Source: JADLGL01 sp050184415
Lineage (GTDB): Bacteria > Pseudomonadota > Alphaproteobacteria > Rhizobiales > Kaistiaceae
NCBI GenBank assembly: GCA_050184415.1
Contig: JBFXAJ010000019.1
Coordinates: 1-64,000 of the forward strand
Length of the DNA stretch: 64,000 nt
Reading direction: 5' to 3'
Shown here: positions 9,467-18,126 of the stretch, piece after piece
Layout of the letters: every line of letters starts with the position of its first letter
How positions within the stretch are numbered: the first letter of the stretch is position 1
Notes under the pieces: generated by a model
The model's input: only the letters and a program-made list of their open reading frames with translations
The model's database searches: none
What the model was told of the DNA's origin: nothing
Translations under genes and position numbers: made by a program

Positions 9467-10735
9467 TCAGCTCGCCGCAACCGCCGCCGCCGCGCGGTCA
9501 CGAAGCACCTGCTGCTCGCGTTCGTTGCGCGTCATCGACGCAGCGCGCTCGAACTCCTCGCGCGCTTCCGACATCCGGCCGAGCTTGAAGAGGAGGTCGC
9601 CGCGGACGGCCGGGAGGAGGTGATAGGCCCTCAGCATCGGGTCGTCGACGAGGCGGTCGACGATCGCAAGGCCCGCCGCCGGCCCGTCGGCCATCGAGAC
9701 CGCGACCGCGCGGTTGAGGTCGATGATCGGTGACGGCGTGAGTTCGCGGAGCGCTTCGTAGAGTTTTGCGATCCGCCGCCAGTCGGTGTCCTCGGCGATG
9801 CGCGCGCGGGCATGGCAGGCGGCGATCGCGCCCTGCAGCGCATAGGGGCCGACGGCGCCGCCCAGCGCCTCGGCCCGCTTGAGCGCGGCAAGGCCTCGGC
9901 GGATCAGGAGCTGGTCCCAGCGCGACCGGTCCTGTTCGAGGAGGAGGATCGGATCGCCGTTCGGCTTGGTGCGCGCGGCTGCGCGCGACGCCTGGATCTC
10001 CATGAGCGCGACGAGGCCGTGGACTTCGGGCTCTTGCGGCGCGAGCTCGGCCAGCACGCGGCCGACGCGGAGCGCCTCCTCGCAGAGCTGCGGCCGCATC
10101 CAGTCGCTGCCGGCGGTGGCCGAATAGCCTTCGTTGAAGATGAGGTAGATCACCTCGAGGACCGATCCGAGCCGCTGCGCCCGGTCCGCACCGCGGGGCA
10201 GCTCGAACTCCACGCCCGCCTCGGAGAGCGTGCGTTTGGCGCGGACGATGCGCTGCGCGATCGTCGGCTCCGGGGCAAGGAAGGCACGCGCGATCTCGTC
10301 GGTCGTCAGCCCGCCGAGCATGCGGAGCGTCAGCGCGGCGCGGGATTCGCGCGACAGCACCGGGTGGCACGCGGTGAAGATGAGCCGGAGGAGGTCGTCC
10401 CCGACGTCATCGTCCATCGCCTCTTCGAGAGCCGTCACCGCCGCTTCCTGGTCGTCGTCCATGCCGCGCGCGATCTCGGCGTGGCTGCGGTCGAGGAGCT
10501 CGCGCCGGCGGAGCCGGTCGAGCGCCCGGTTCTTCGCGGTCGCCGTCAGCCAGGCGCCCGGGCGGTCCGGCACGCCGGTCGCGGGCCATTTCTCGAGCGC
10601 CGCCACGAGCGCGTCCTGCGCCAGCTCTTCGGCGAGCCCGACGTCGCGCAGCATGCGGGCCAGCCCCGCAATCACCTTCGGGGCGTCCATGCGCCAGACG
10701 GCTTCAACCGTGCGGTGGATGTTCGACGCAGTCAC
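9467..10735 (-). CDS. ECF42-type RNA polymerase sigma factor with C-terminal TPR-like extension
   Basis: Sigma factor of group ECF42, which is characterised by a long helical C-terminal extension and by genomic linkage to DGPF (YCII-related) proteins. Both features are present here. The 422-residue product has region 2 at residues ~8-80 (EELAQDALVAALEKWP, GAWLTATAKNRALDRLRR) and region 4 at ~115-175 (TLRMLGGLTTDEIARAFLAPEPTIAQRIVRAKR). The DUF6596/TPR-like extension begins with VLEVIYLIFNEGYSAT. The start is a GTG at 10735; the next ATG is internal to region 2. No anti-sigma gene is visible. It is the promoter-distal gene of a minus-strand unit with three DGPF proteins and a DUF1905 protein. 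Confidence 0.9.
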   Translation of the reverse strand: MTASNIHRTVEAVWRMDAPKVIAGLARMLRDVGLAEELAQDALVAALEKWPATGVPDRPGAWLTATAKNRALDRLRRRELLDRSHAEIARGMDDDQEAAVTALEEAMDDDVGDDLLRLIFTACHPVLSRESRAALTLRMLGGLTTDEIARAFLAPEPTIAQRIVRAKRTLSEAGVEFELPRGADRAQRLGSVLEVIYLIFNEGYSATAGSDWMRPQLCEEALRVGRVLAELAPQEPEVHGLVALMEIQASRAAARTKPNGDPILLLEQDRSRWDQLLIRRGLAALKRAEALGGAVGPYALQGAIAACHARARIAEDTDWRRIAKLYEALRELTPSPIIDLNRAVAVSMADGPAAGLAIVDRLVDDPMLRAYHLLPAVRGDLLFKLGRMSEAREEFERAASMTRNEREQQVLRDRAAAAVAAS

Positions 10736-10750
10736 GCCGCCCGTTTAGAG

Positions 10751-10786
10751 CATGCCCATCGGCGAGGAAACCTCGCCGATGGCATG
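10751..10786 (-). terminator. Strong hairpin upstream of the ECF42 gene
   Basis: Bases 10756-10767 pair with 10771-10782 around an AAA loop (12 bp). The stem continues past a bulged base at 10755 into four more pairs (10751-10754 with 10783-10786). It sits between a DGPF gene and the downstream sigma gene on the same strand. It may terminate or attenuate transcription into the sigma gene; there is no clear T-tract. Confidence 0.5.
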
Positions 10787-10822
10787 CCCGACAGGCGTCA
10801 GCCGAACTGGCGGAGGACGCCC

Positions 10823-11245
10823 TCAGGTCGGGGCGCGGCCGGCGCGGGGCATGTCGCCGATCGGGCCGACGATGTCCTGGTAGTCGGCCGGCCAGTCGCC
10901 GATCTCCTGCACCTGGCGAATCTCGATGACCTCGTTGTCGGCGCCGGGGCAGCGCTTGGCCCACTCGATCGCTTCCTCCTTCGAGCGCACCTCGATCATC
11001 CAGTAGCCGCCGAGGACTTCCTTGGCCTCGGCAAACGGCCCGTCGGTCACCTTCGGCTTGCCTCCGGCGAAGCTCACGCGGGCGCCCGTCGAGGGCGGGT
11101 GGAGGCCGTCGAGGGCAAGGAGGATCCCCGCCCGCTGCAGGGACTCGTTGTACTTCATCATCGCCGCCACCTGGGCAGCGTCGGGGATGGTGCCGGCGGC
11201 GGCACTCTCATACCCCTTCGGGATCATCAGCATCTTGAAACGCAT
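10823..11245 (-). CDS. YCII/DGPF-domain protein, sigma-factor associated (first of three)
   Basis: A 140-residue cytosolic protein of the YCII-related DGPF family. The name-giving motif is visible as VTDGPFAEAKEVLGGYW (residues ~66-82), within the ferredoxin-like alpha/beta fold that starts MRFKMLMIPKG. The family is regularly encoded beside ECF42 sigma factors; the biochemical role is not established. The C-terminal ~20 residues (IGDWPADYQDI onward) are longer than in the other two copies here. It lies 87 bases upstream of the sigma gene, separated by a hairpin. Confidence 0.88.
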   Translation of the reverse strand: MRFKMLMIPKGYESAAAGTIPDAAQVAAMMKYNESLQRAGILLALDGLHPPSTGARVSFAGGKPKVTDGPFAEAKEVLGGYWMIEVRSKEEAIEWAKRCPGADNEVIEIRQVQEIGDWPADYQDIVGPIGDMPRAGRAPT

Positions 11246-11281
11246 CGCAGAGCTCCGGTTCGTGCCTCAAGGGTGACGCCG

Positions 11282-11306
11282 GGAGGCGGGCGCGCGGCCC
11301 GCCTCC
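11282..11306 (-). other. 10-bp hairpin between two DGPF genes
   Basis: Perfect inverted repeat 11282-11291 / 11297-11306 with a five-base loop, in the gap between two DGPF genes on the minus strand. It is a likely RNA stem for message stability or attenuation. No T-tract is visible. Confidence 0.5.
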
Positions 11307-11315
11307 AACGGCCGG

Positions 11316-11750
11316 TCAGCCCTTCTTCGTCCGTGCGGCGATGTCCTTGCGCATCTGCTCTTCGGCCGCGCGGACCTCCGGCGTCATGGCGTCGCCGAAA
11401 TCGTCTTCGGTCGCGACCTGGCGGATCTCGATCTCCGACTCCCCGTCCTCCGAATTGGGCACGCGCTTCGCCCAGTCGATCGCCTCTTCGAGCGACTTCG
11501 TCTCGATGATCCAGAAGCCGGCGATGAGCTCCTTGCTCTCAGCAAACGGCCCGTCGATCACGGTGCGGCGGGGACCGGAGAACTTCACCTTCGCGGACTT
11601 CGCACTCGGCAGGAGGCCTTCACCGGCAAGCATCACGCCCGCGGCCACCATTTCCTGGTTGAACTTCGTCATCGCCTCGAAGTCCTCCGGCTTCGGAATC
11701 GCGCCGGCTTCGATCTCGGGGTTGGACTTGATGATGAGCATGAACTTCAT
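11316..11750 (-). CDS. YCII/DGPF-domain protein (second copy)
   Basis: A 144-residue paralogue of the neighbouring DGPF proteins, starting at the ATG at 11750 (MKFMLIIKSNPEIEAG). The longer open frame upstream has no homology to the fold. The motif is TVIDGPFAESKELIAGFWIIETK, and the second half carries the family's EIRQV strand. The C-terminal tail is acidic then Lys-rich (EEQMRKDIAARTKKG). It belongs to the minus-strand DGPF/ECF42 unit. The function of DGPF proteins is not known. Confidence 0.88.
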   Translation of the reverse strand: MKFMLIIKSNPEIEAGAIPKPEDFEAMTKFNQEMVAAGVMLAGEGLLPSAKSAKVKFSGPRRTVIDGPFAESKELIAGFWIIETKSLEEAIDWAKRVPNSEDGESEIEIRQVATEDDFGDAMTPEVRAAEEQMRKDIAARTKKG

Positions 11751-11899
11751 TGTGGTTTCTCCTTGGTTCGAGGCGGCGCGTCGGTCCAGTGGTGGCTCGA
11801 CATCGTCCCGTCCTTCACTGGGACGACGAACGGGAAAACAGCCACTCGACATTCTTTCAGGGCAGGTGTTCACGAACGCGTGAACGCTCCGGCGCTGCG

Positions 11900-12346
11900 T
11901 CAGACTTCGCCTTTCCGCAGCTTCTCGATGGTGCCGGCGATCCGTCTCTGCCGGGTTTCCGCGGTTTTCGCGCCGTCGACCTGAAGGACGAAACGCCGCC
12001 GGTTGCTGTAGGACAGCCCCTCCCAGAACGCCTTCGCCGCCGGATCGGCGCCGATCGCCGTGCCGAGATCGTCGGGAACGGCCAGCTCGCGCGGCTTGTC
12101 GTCGAGCACGACCTCCACCTCGATCCGCTCCCCTGCGGCGACGCCGGCGCCGGCCCTGACCTCGGCGCTGATCGGGATCATGAAGACACCGCCCATCGTC
12201 GCGATGGTGCTCGGATAAGAGTAGCCGCGGATGGTCACGGTGACGGCCGGCTTCCGGCTCGATCCGAGGCCGGCCACGATCACGGGCGGGACCTCGATGC
12301 CGGTCGCGGTCTTGCCGCTCTGCTTGATGGTTGCGGAGAACTTCAT
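11900..12346 (-). CDS. DUF1905 / bacteriocin-protection-like (YdeI-type) protein
   Basis: A 148-residue cytosolic protein. Residues 1-95 form the small beta-barrel DUF1905 domain (MKFSATIKQSGKTATGIEVPP, GYSYPSTIATMGGVFMIPIS). The C-terminal helix pair is typical of YdeI/OmpD-associated proteins (FWEGLSYSNRRRFVLQVDGAKTAETRQRRI). I start at the ATG at 12346, where the domain begins; the open frame continues upstream only as a shadow of the adjacent gene. It lies 14 bases from the DGPF gene upstream, so it is co-transcribed with the sigma-factor unit. Its role there is unknown. Confidence 0.85.
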   Translation of the reverse strand: MKFSATIKQSGKTATGIEVPPVIVAGLGSSRKPAVTVTIRGYSYPSTIATMGGVFMIPISAEVRAGAGVAAGERIEVEVVLDDKPRELAVPDDLGTAIGADPAAKAFWEGLSYSNRRRFVLQVDGAKTAETRQRRIAGTIEKLRKGEV

Positions 12347-12360
12347 GGGCTCGTCAGCTG

Positions 12361-12726
12361 CTAGCGCGGCGGGCCTTCCATGATCTGGCGCATCTCGATC
12401 TCGCCCTCCCAGCCCTTCCAGTGGATGCGATGGAGGTCGATGAAGCGTCGGCACCATTCGAGGGCCTCGGCCTTGTCCTTCACCTCGTAGACCGCGTAGC
12501 CGCCGACCACTTCCTTCGCCTCGGCAAACGGACCGTCGGTCACGGCGATCTCGCCATCGGCGCTGAGGCGGAGCGAGGCGCCGCGATCGGTCGGCAGGAG
12601 GCCGCCGGTCTCGACCAGAACGCCGGCCTTGGTGGCTTCCTTCCCGAGCTCGTCGATGGCCTGCATCAGCGCCATCGGCGGCCAGCCTGAATTCTCCTTG
12701 GATTTCACCATCGTCATGAAGCGCAT
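12361..12726 (-). CDS. YCII/DGPF-domain protein (third copy, first gene of the unit)
   Basis: A 121-residue DGPF protein, MRFMTMVKSKENSGWPP onward, with the motif VTDGPFAEAKEVVGGYAVYEV at residues ~60-80. It is the most 5' gene of the minus-strand DGPF-DUF1905-DGPF-DGPF-sigma unit, so the promoter should lie in 12727-12888. Sigma factors of this group are often expected to act on the adjacent DGPF promoter. I see no pair of motifs I could assign. Confidence 0.87.
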   Translation of the reverse strand: MRFMTMVKSKENSGWPPMALMQAIDELGKEATKAGVLVETGGLLPTDRGASLRLSADGEIAVTDGPFAEAKEVVGGYAVYEVKDKAEALEWCRRFIDLHRIHWKGWEGEIEMRQIMEGPPR

Positions 12727-12888
12727 GATGCGGCTCCCCTGTCAGAGTTGCGGTTCCGGGCCCCTTTGGCTTCTCGGCGGTCACGGGGCTCTGTCCTTAC
12801 GACGAACCGGGTCCGCCGGAATCGACAAAGGCCTGCGAAAAAACTGCGCCGGCCGCTGTCCCGGCTTGGTCGGGCGTCGTGCTAGTCT

Positions 12889-13311
12889 ATGGAAATGGCC
12901 ATTCTTCGTTCACCGGTCACGATCGCGTTGCTGACGTTCGTCGTCCTGTTCGTGGCGCTCGGCTGGGTGATGCCCACGATATGCGCCGACGGCTGGCGCT
13001 CGCCGTCGATCGGCATCCAGGGCGCCTGCTCCTCGCATGGGGGCGTGGCCGAGTCGCGCGACCTCATCCGCCTCGGCATCGCGATCGTCGCCGCGCTCAT
13101 CCTCGGCGTCGCCTGGTGGTTCTTTCGACGGCCCGTGCCACAGCCGGCCGCCCCGGCCGCAACGGCCAACCCCGTCGTGGTCCCGAACTGCGAGACCTGC
13201 GGGGCGCCGATGCGGCTGGTCACCTCCGGCGGCGCCGACCGCTATGTCTGGGTCTGCACCCGCGAGGGGACGGGGCACCCGACGCGGCCGATGTCGGGCG
13301 CGCCCGCCTGA
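12889..13311 (+). CDS. Small membrane protein with a two-Cys C-terminal segment
   Basis: A 140-residue product that I do not recognise. Two hydrophobic spans are visible (residues ~7-30 and ~61-83). Between them is a 30-residue loop with two Cys (TICADG, GACSSHGG). After a Pro/Ala linker, the cytosolic or periplasmic tail has a CETCGAPM motif and a later VCTREG Cys, resembling half of a rubredoxin-like zinc knuckle. An alternative ATG lies six bases downstream (12895). Convergent and nearly touching the PMP3-family gene. Confidence 0.65.
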   Translation: MEMAILRSPVTIALLTFVVLFVALGWVMPTICADGWRSPSIGIQGACSSHGGVAESRDLIRLGIAIVAALILGVAWWFFRRPVPQPAAPAATANPVVVPNCETCGAPMRLVTSGGADRYVWVCTREGTGHPTRPMSGAPA

Positions 13312-13313
13312 CG

Positions 13314-13499
13314 TCAGATCGAACGCGCCGTCCGGTTGCCGCTGAAGGTCGCGATCACCCAGATCGCGTGGATCAGCCCGGGCAGATATCCGAGCAGCGT
13401 GAGCAGGATGTTGATCCAGAAGTGTTTGGTGAAGCCGACCTGGAGGAAGACGCCGAGCGGCGGGATCAGGACCGACAGGATGATGCGAATGAGATCCAT
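13314..13499 (-). CDS. PMP3/YqaE family (UPF0057) small membrane protein
   Basis: A 61-residue two-helix membrane protein of the stress-associated Pmp3 family. Visible hallmarks are VLIPPLGVFLQVGF in the first helix and the ILLTLLGYLPGLIHAIWVI second helix. The start is the ATG at 13499 because GAGGAG lies seven bases upstream; an in-frame upstream ATG at 13529 would add ten non-family residues. Members are known for membrane potential or salt-stress phenotypes. The family is certain; the physiological role here is not shown. Confidence 0.9.
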   Translation of the reverse strand: MDLIRIILSVLIPPLGVFLQVGFTKHFWINILLTLLGYLPGLIHAIWVIATFSGNRTARSI

Positions 13500-13539
13500 C
13501 GCGGGCTCCTCGGTGACGAGTCGTTTCATCGGAAACGCC

Positions 13540-14778
13540 TCACGCCGATGATGGTTTCGCGGCAGGCGGCCGTTGCCGCCGCGCGATCGTCGCGATGCCG
13601 AGGACGAGGAGAAGGACGCCGCCGCAGAGGAATGCGAACGGCGTTCCGAACCGCTCGGCGATCGCGCTCCCGATGAACGGGGCCGACAGCATCACCGCGA
13701 CCGTGACCGCCTCGCCGGCGGCGTAGACGCGCGCGATCCGGTCCGGCGCCACGCTCTCCTGGATGATGGTGCGATATGGGACCAGCATCGCGGCCGCCGA
13801 GCCGCCCATGAAAGCCAGCGCGAGGAAGAACAGGACGAGTGGGATCGTCAGCGCGGCCGCCGCGGCCGAGGCGAGGAGCACCGTGGCGAGGCCCGACAGG
13901 AGGGCACCGGCAGCCATGACCCGCAACGGCGCGGTCCGCGTCATCCGGCCCGCGAGGAGGGCGCCGAGGATGCCGCCGGCGCCCGACGCGGCGATCGAGA
14001 GGCCGAAGGCGGTCTCGTCGAAGCCGAGCTCGGCCGCGAGGAGCGCGACCAGCGCGTCGTAGAGGAAGAACGAGAAATAGGCGAACGCGACGAAGAGGAG
14101 CGCGATCCGCAGCGCCTTGCTGCGGCCGAACTCGGCGAAGCCCGCGAGCGCCCGCCGGAACACGCTCTCCTCCGCCCGTTCTGCGGTAGCGCGAGGGATC
14201 GCGATCGTCGCCAAGACGATCGCGGCAGCGAGCGACAGGAGCGTGTTGACCGCGAACACCCATTGCGGGGTCATCACGGAAAGAAGGAGCCCGCCGAGCG
14301 CCGGGCCGACCACTTTCGACGTCTGGTTGACGGCCTGGTGGAGCCCGTTCGCGGCAGGCAGCAACGCGGTCGGCGTCGTCGCCTGGATCGCCGCCTGGCG
14401 CGCCGGCGTGAAGGCGGAATCGATCGACGAGCGAAGGAAGACGAGGATCAGCACCACCGCGGTGTCGCCCGCGAAGATAAGGCCGATCGTGACCAGCCCG
14501 CGGCCGACATTGCTCGCGACGAGGACGGCGCGGAGCGGCAGGCGGTCGGTCAGGATGGCGAGGAACGGGCCAACCAGGATGTAGGGGATGCTGAGCGCGA
14601 TCGCGAACAGCGCCAGCGCGTACGGCCCCTCGTTCCAGGTGAAGACGAGAAGGGCGACGATCGCGGCATAATCGAGCCAGTCGGCGAGGTCGGCCGGAAT
14701 CACCGCGAGGACCAGGCGCCGCGGCACAGCAAGACGGAAGAGGGCGCCATAGCCCGTGCCGCCAACCGGTTCGTTCAT
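13540..14778 (-). CDS. MFS transporter (EntS/MdtG-like exporter)
   Basis: A 412-residue major facilitator with twelve predicted membrane segments. The conserved loop 2-3 motif appears as GPFLAILTDRLPLRAVLVASNVGRG, and a drug/proton-antiporter-like NGLHQAVNQTSKVVGPALGG lies in TM5. The EntS-like set is known for siderophore or drug export, but nothing here fixes the substrate. The gene is divergent from the cupin gene at 14865, with 86 bases between starts. Confidence 0.85.
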   Translation of the reverse strand: MNEPVGGTGYGALFRLAVPRRLVLAVIPADLADWLDYAAIVALLVFTWNEGPYALALFAIALSIPYILVGPFLAILTDRLPLRAVLVASNVGRGLVTIGLIFAGDTAVVLILVFLRSSIDSAFTPARQAAIQATTPTALLPAANGLHQAVNQTSKVVGPALGGLLLSVMTPQWVFAVNTLLSLAAAIVLATIAIPRATAERAEESVFRRALAGFAEFGRSKALRIALLFVAFAYFSFFLYDALVALLAAELGFDETAFGLSIAASGAGGILGALLAGRMTRTAPLRVMAAGALLSGLATVLLASAAAAALTIPLVLFFLALAFMGGSAAAMLVPYRTIIQESVAPDRIARVYAAGEAVTVAVMLSAPFIGSAIAERFGTPFAFLCGGVLLLVLGIATIARRQRPPAAKPSSA

Positions 14779-14864
14779 CCGCCGTGCCTCAACCGGTCGT
14801 CGCGGTCATCCGCCTGCCGCTAGGATGCGGTCCAAGAGCGACACAACGCAACGGAGCGAAAGTC

Positions 14865-15377
14865 ATGTCCACTGCGCCGCAACCCGTCGTCACGCTTGCC
14901 GATCTCCCGCTCAACGCCTGGGAGCGCGGCGATCTCTACGCGGCGGCCGACAATTCCTTCACCGATCTCCTCGGTCTTCGCGATCTTGCGGTGCGGTTCA
15001 ATATCGTGCCGCCGGGGAAATCGAGCTGCCCGTTCCACAGCCATCATGTCGAGGAGGAGATGTTCGTCATCCTCAAGGGCAGCGGCACCTACCGCTACGG
15101 CACCTCCACCCATCCGGTGAAGGAGGGCGACGTCCTCGGCGCGCCGAATGGCGGGCCCGAGACCGCGCACCAGATCATCAACACCGGCGGCGAGCCGCTG
15201 GTCTATCTCGGCATTTCGACCAACTCGCCGATCGAGGTCTGCGAGTATCCCGATTCCGGAAAATTCCTGGCGTATAGCCGCCCGTCGAGGCGGACCTTCA
15301 CCGAGGACAAGGTCGTCCGGCACATGGGCCGGCCGGGCAACAGCCTCGACTATTGGGACGGCGAGCCGCGATCCTAG
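14865..15377 (+). CDS. Cupin-domain protein
   Basis: A 170-residue single-domain cupin. Metal-binding motif 1 is seen as CPFHSHHVEEEMFVILKGSGTYR (residues ~51-73) and motif 2 as GAPNGGPETAHQIINTGGE (~90-108), giving the usual His/His/Glu/His set. The C-terminal segment SRRTFTEDKVVRHMGRPGNSLDYWDGE recurs in uncharacterised rhizobial cupins as I remember them. The start is the ATG at 14865 with GGAG about nine bases upstream; the longer frame back to 14784 lacks support. Enzymatic role unknown. Confidence 0.85.
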   Translation: MSTAPQPVVTLADLPLNAWERGDLYAAADNSFTDLLGLRDLAVRFNIVPPGKSSCPFHSHHVEEEMFVILKGSGTYRYGTSTHPVKEGDVLGAPNGGPETAHQIINTGGEPLVYLGISTNSPIEVCEYPDSGKFLAYSRPSRRTFTEDKVVRHMGRPGNSLDYWDGEPRS

Positions 15378-15384
15378 CTCAGGC

Positions 15385-16599
15385 TTAGCCGGGCTCGGCG
15401 CGCACCGATGGCTGCGCCACCCGCGGCCGGCGGTCGAGGAGGACGGCGACGGCCCAGATCGCGAGGCCGCCCAGCGCGAGCGACGTACCGACCCAGCCCG
15501 CCGAGCCCCAGCCGAGGCCGGCGGCGATCGTCATGCCGGCCAGCCACGGGCCGAGCGCATTGGCGAGGTTGAAGGCGCTGTGGTTGAGCGCCGCCGCAAG
15601 GGTCTGCGGATCGCCTGCGACGTCCATCAGCCGCGACTGCAGGGGCGGCCCAAGGCCGCCGCCGCAGCCGATCAGCATCACGACGATCGCCATGCCCACC
15701 GCGGACTCCGTCACGAACGGATAGATCGCAAGCGCCGCCGCGGACCACAGGAGGACGCCCGCGATCGTGGGCATCAATGCCTTGTCGGCGGCCCAGGCGC
15801 CGACGAGGTTGCCGAGCGTCATGCCGACCCCGAACGCGGCGAGGATGAACGGCACGGTCACGGCCGAGACCATCGTCTCTTCGAGGAGCGTCGAGGCGAG
15901 GTAGGTGTAGACCGCGAACATGCCGCCGAAGCCGATCGCGCCGATCCCGAGCGCGAGCCAGACCTGGCCGCGGCGGAGCGCGCCAAGCTCGCGGAGCGGG
16001 CTCGCGTCGGGCTGTCCGCCGTCCCGCGGGGCGTGGAGATGGATCAGGATCGCCGTCGTCAGCGCGAGGGCGGCGACGAGGGCAAAACCCCAGCGCCAGC
16101 CGAGATATTGGCCGATCGCATTGGCGACCGGCACGCCGACGATCGTGGCGATCGTCAGCCCGAGCATGACACGGCCCATCGCCTGCGCGCGCCTCTCGCG
16201 CGGGACCAGCGAGGCTGCCATCAGGGCGGCGACGCCGAAATACGCCCCGTGGGGAAGACCTGCGAGGAACCGGAAGGCGACCATCCAGCCATAGCTTGGC
16301 GCAAGGCCCACGAGCGCGTTGGCGACCGCGAAGGACGCCATCAGCGCGACCAGCGTCGTGCGCCGGGGCAGCCGCGCCGCGACGACGGCGATGAGCGGCG
16401 CGCCGATCACGACGCCGAGCGCATAGGCACTGATGACGTGGCCGGCGGTGGGCTCGTCGACGCCGAGATCCGACGCGAAATAGGGCAGGAGCCCCATCGT
16501 CGCGAATTCGGTCGTGCCGATCGCAAAGCCTCCCATGGCGAGCCCGAAGAGGACGAGGGCGGGATGGATTGCGGGGCCGGTCAGCCGTTCGGAGGCCAT
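15385..16599 (-). CDS. MFS transporter (DHA1, AraJ/YdhP/chloramphenicol-exporter-like)
   Basis: A 404-residue twelve-helix facilitator. The opening ALVLFGLAMGGFAIGTTEFATMGLLPYFASDLGV is diagnostic of the DHA1 sugar-efflux/arabinose-polymer/chloramphenicol exporter group. The loop 2-3 motif reads AARLPRRTTLVALM, and TM5 has FRFLAGLPHGAYFGVAALMA. The substrate cannot be read from sequence. Convergent with the cupin gene (seven bases between ends). Confidence 0.88.
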   Translation of the reverse strand: MASERLTGPAIHPALVLFGLAMGGFAIGTTEFATMGLLPYFASDLGVDEPTAGHVISAYALGVVIGAPLIAVVAARLPRRTTLVALMASFAVANALVGLAPSYGWMVAFRFLAGLPHGAYFGVAALMAASLVPRERRAQAMGRVMLGLTIATIVGVPVANAIGQYLGWRWGFALVAALALTTAILIHLHAPRDGGQPDASPLRELGALRRGQVWLALGIGAIGFGGMFAVYTYLASTLLEETMVSAVTVPFILAAFGVGMTLGNLVGAWAADKALMPTIAGVLLWSAAALAIYPFVTESAVGMAIVVMLIGCGGGLGPPLQSRLMDVAGDPQTLAAALNHSAFNLANALGPWLAGMTIAAGLGWGSAGWVGTSLALGGLAIWAVAVLLDRRPRVAQPSVRAEPG

Positions 16600-16894
16600 G
16601 GTTCACTCTGGCCGCGCGGCGGCCCTGGGGAGCAAGATTGCGGGCCGTCGCAATCGCGGGCGCGCTGCGTTGCCGGTCCTGAACGTTGGATGCTTTCGTG
16701 TGCCGGGGCCAACCGATGGGCGGTTCGCCGGGCAGGTCTGCCACGGTTCTGCAGCCCGTCTCCAGAGCGGTCAATCCGGCGAATTGTCATGCCAGCCCGG
16801 CGCGCCCGCCATGGCCACCGTGGACTGTGACGGGCGCAACGAACGGTCACAAATCGTTCACGGCCGCGACATCACCGATCGGGATGGTCGCTCC

Positions 16895-18034
16895 ATGACG
16901 CTCGCAGCAATAGGATTCGCGTTCCTGGCCTTTGCCGGAACGCTTCAGTTCGTCACGACCGCCGGAGCCGCGCTCCGGCTGCTGCCGCGCGGGCGAAGAC
17001 CGGAGCCGCTCGAGCTGCCGCCGGTCACGCTGATCCGCCCCGTCTGCGGCCTCGAGAACTTCATCGAGGAATGCGTCGAGACGAGCTTCAAGCTCACCTA
17101 TCGAGACCTCGAGCTGATCTTCTGCGTTGACGAGGAGAGCGATCCGATCGTTCCGGTCGTCCGCCGGCTGATCGCGAACTATCCCGGCGTCGACGCGCGC
17201 CTCCTGGTCGGTCGCGACTCCGTCGGCAGCAACCCGAAGCTCAACAATGTGGTCAAGGGCTGGCACGCCGCCCGCTCAGATCTCGTCATCATGTCCGACA
17301 GCAACGCCCTGTTGCCGCCGGACTATGTCGAGCGGCTCCTCGAACGCTGGAACGACAAGGTCGGTGTGGTCAGCACCGCGACGGTCGTGACGCGTCTCGA
17401 GGGCCTTCCGTCCGAGCTCGAAGGCGCCTTCATGAATGGCTTCCAGGCGCGCTGGGTGCTCGCCGCGGACATGGTCGGCTACGGCTTTGCGCTCGGAAAG
17501 ACGCTGATGTGGCGGAAGTCCGTGCTCGATCGCCTCGGTGGACTGTCCGTCCTCGCCGAGGAAGCGGCCGAGGACATCGCCTCCACCAAGGTGCTGCGCG
17601 GAGGGCCGCTGCGGCCGCGGCTGGCGATCCGCCCGATCGAGCAGCCGGTCGGCCGGCGGTCCTTCGCCACGATGTGGGGTCGCCAGCTCCGCTGGGCACG
17701 CCTCCGCCGCGCCGGTCTCCTTGCCACCTACCTTCCCGAGATCGTCAGCGGCGGCCTCTTCCCGATCCTCACCGCGATTGCCCTTGCGGTCGCCGGGTTG
17801 TTCTCCTGGCCCGGGGTGGCGGCCTATGCGCTCGGCTGGTACGCGCTCGAGGCGATCCTCTGCGCCATCGGCCGGTGGCCGCTCCGGCCCTTGAGCGTGC
17901 TGTCGTGGCTGGTGCGCGATGCCCTGATCCCCGTGCTCTGGGTCGGCGGCTGGATCGGCAACAGCTTCGAGTGGCGCGGCAATGTCATGACCGTGAAGCG
18001 GGGTCGGTCACCCGCCGAGCCCACCGAAGCCTGA
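16895..18034 (+). CDS. GT21-like (ceramide-glucosyltransferase-type) membrane glycosyltransferase
   Basis: Inner-membrane glycosyltransferase of 379 residues. An N-terminal membrane anchor (residues 2-28) precedes a GT-A catalytic domain. Visible family landmarks are LIRPVCGLENFIEE, FCVDEESDP (D1), MSDSNALLP (the D2 metal-binding site), AEDIASTKVL (D3 region) and the processive (Q/R)xxRW motif as RQLRWARLRR. Three C-terminal membrane helices follow. The family moves hexose onto lipid acceptors such as ceramide, diacylglycerol or hopanoids; which one is not decidable here. The start is taken at the ATG at 16895 because the upstream open frame is unrelated to the family, though the ribosome-binding site is weak. 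Confidence 0.82.
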   Translation: MTLAAIGFAFLAFAGTLQFVTTAGAALRLLPRGRRPEPLELPPVTLIRPVCGLENFIEECVETSFKLTYRDLELIFCVDEESDPIVPVVRRLIANYPGVDARLLVGRDSVGSNPKLNNVVKGWHAARSDLVIMSDSNALLPPDYVERLLERWNDKVGVVSTATVVTRLEGLPSELEGAFMNGFQARWVLAADMVGYGFALGKTLMWRKSVLDRLGGLSVLAEEAAEDIASTKVLRGGPLRPRLAIRPIEQPVGRRSFATMWGRQLRWARLRRAGLLATYLPEIVSGGLFPILTAIALAVAGLFSWPGVAAYALGWYALEAILCAIGRWPLRPLSVLSWLVRDALIPVLWVGGWIGNSFEWRGNVMTVKRGRSPAEPTEA

Positions 18035-18126
18035 GATTTCGGCCGCGTGATTCGACGCCGGGAGCGCGGCCGGGGTTCGATCTCCTCCCTTCTAGGACTG
18101 TTGCTGTGGCCCACAGCGGTGGCGCT

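Noticed and set aside
13540..16599. The two MFS genes and the cupin as a natural-product export cluster
   Set aside because: No biosynthetic enzyme accompanies them, the strands alternate, and nothing links them by overlap or shared promoter.
16514..16894. N-terminal extension of the glycosyltransferase
   Set aside because: The extra 127 codons show no relation to the family and include typical intergenic composition. The membrane anchor starts at the ATG at 16895.
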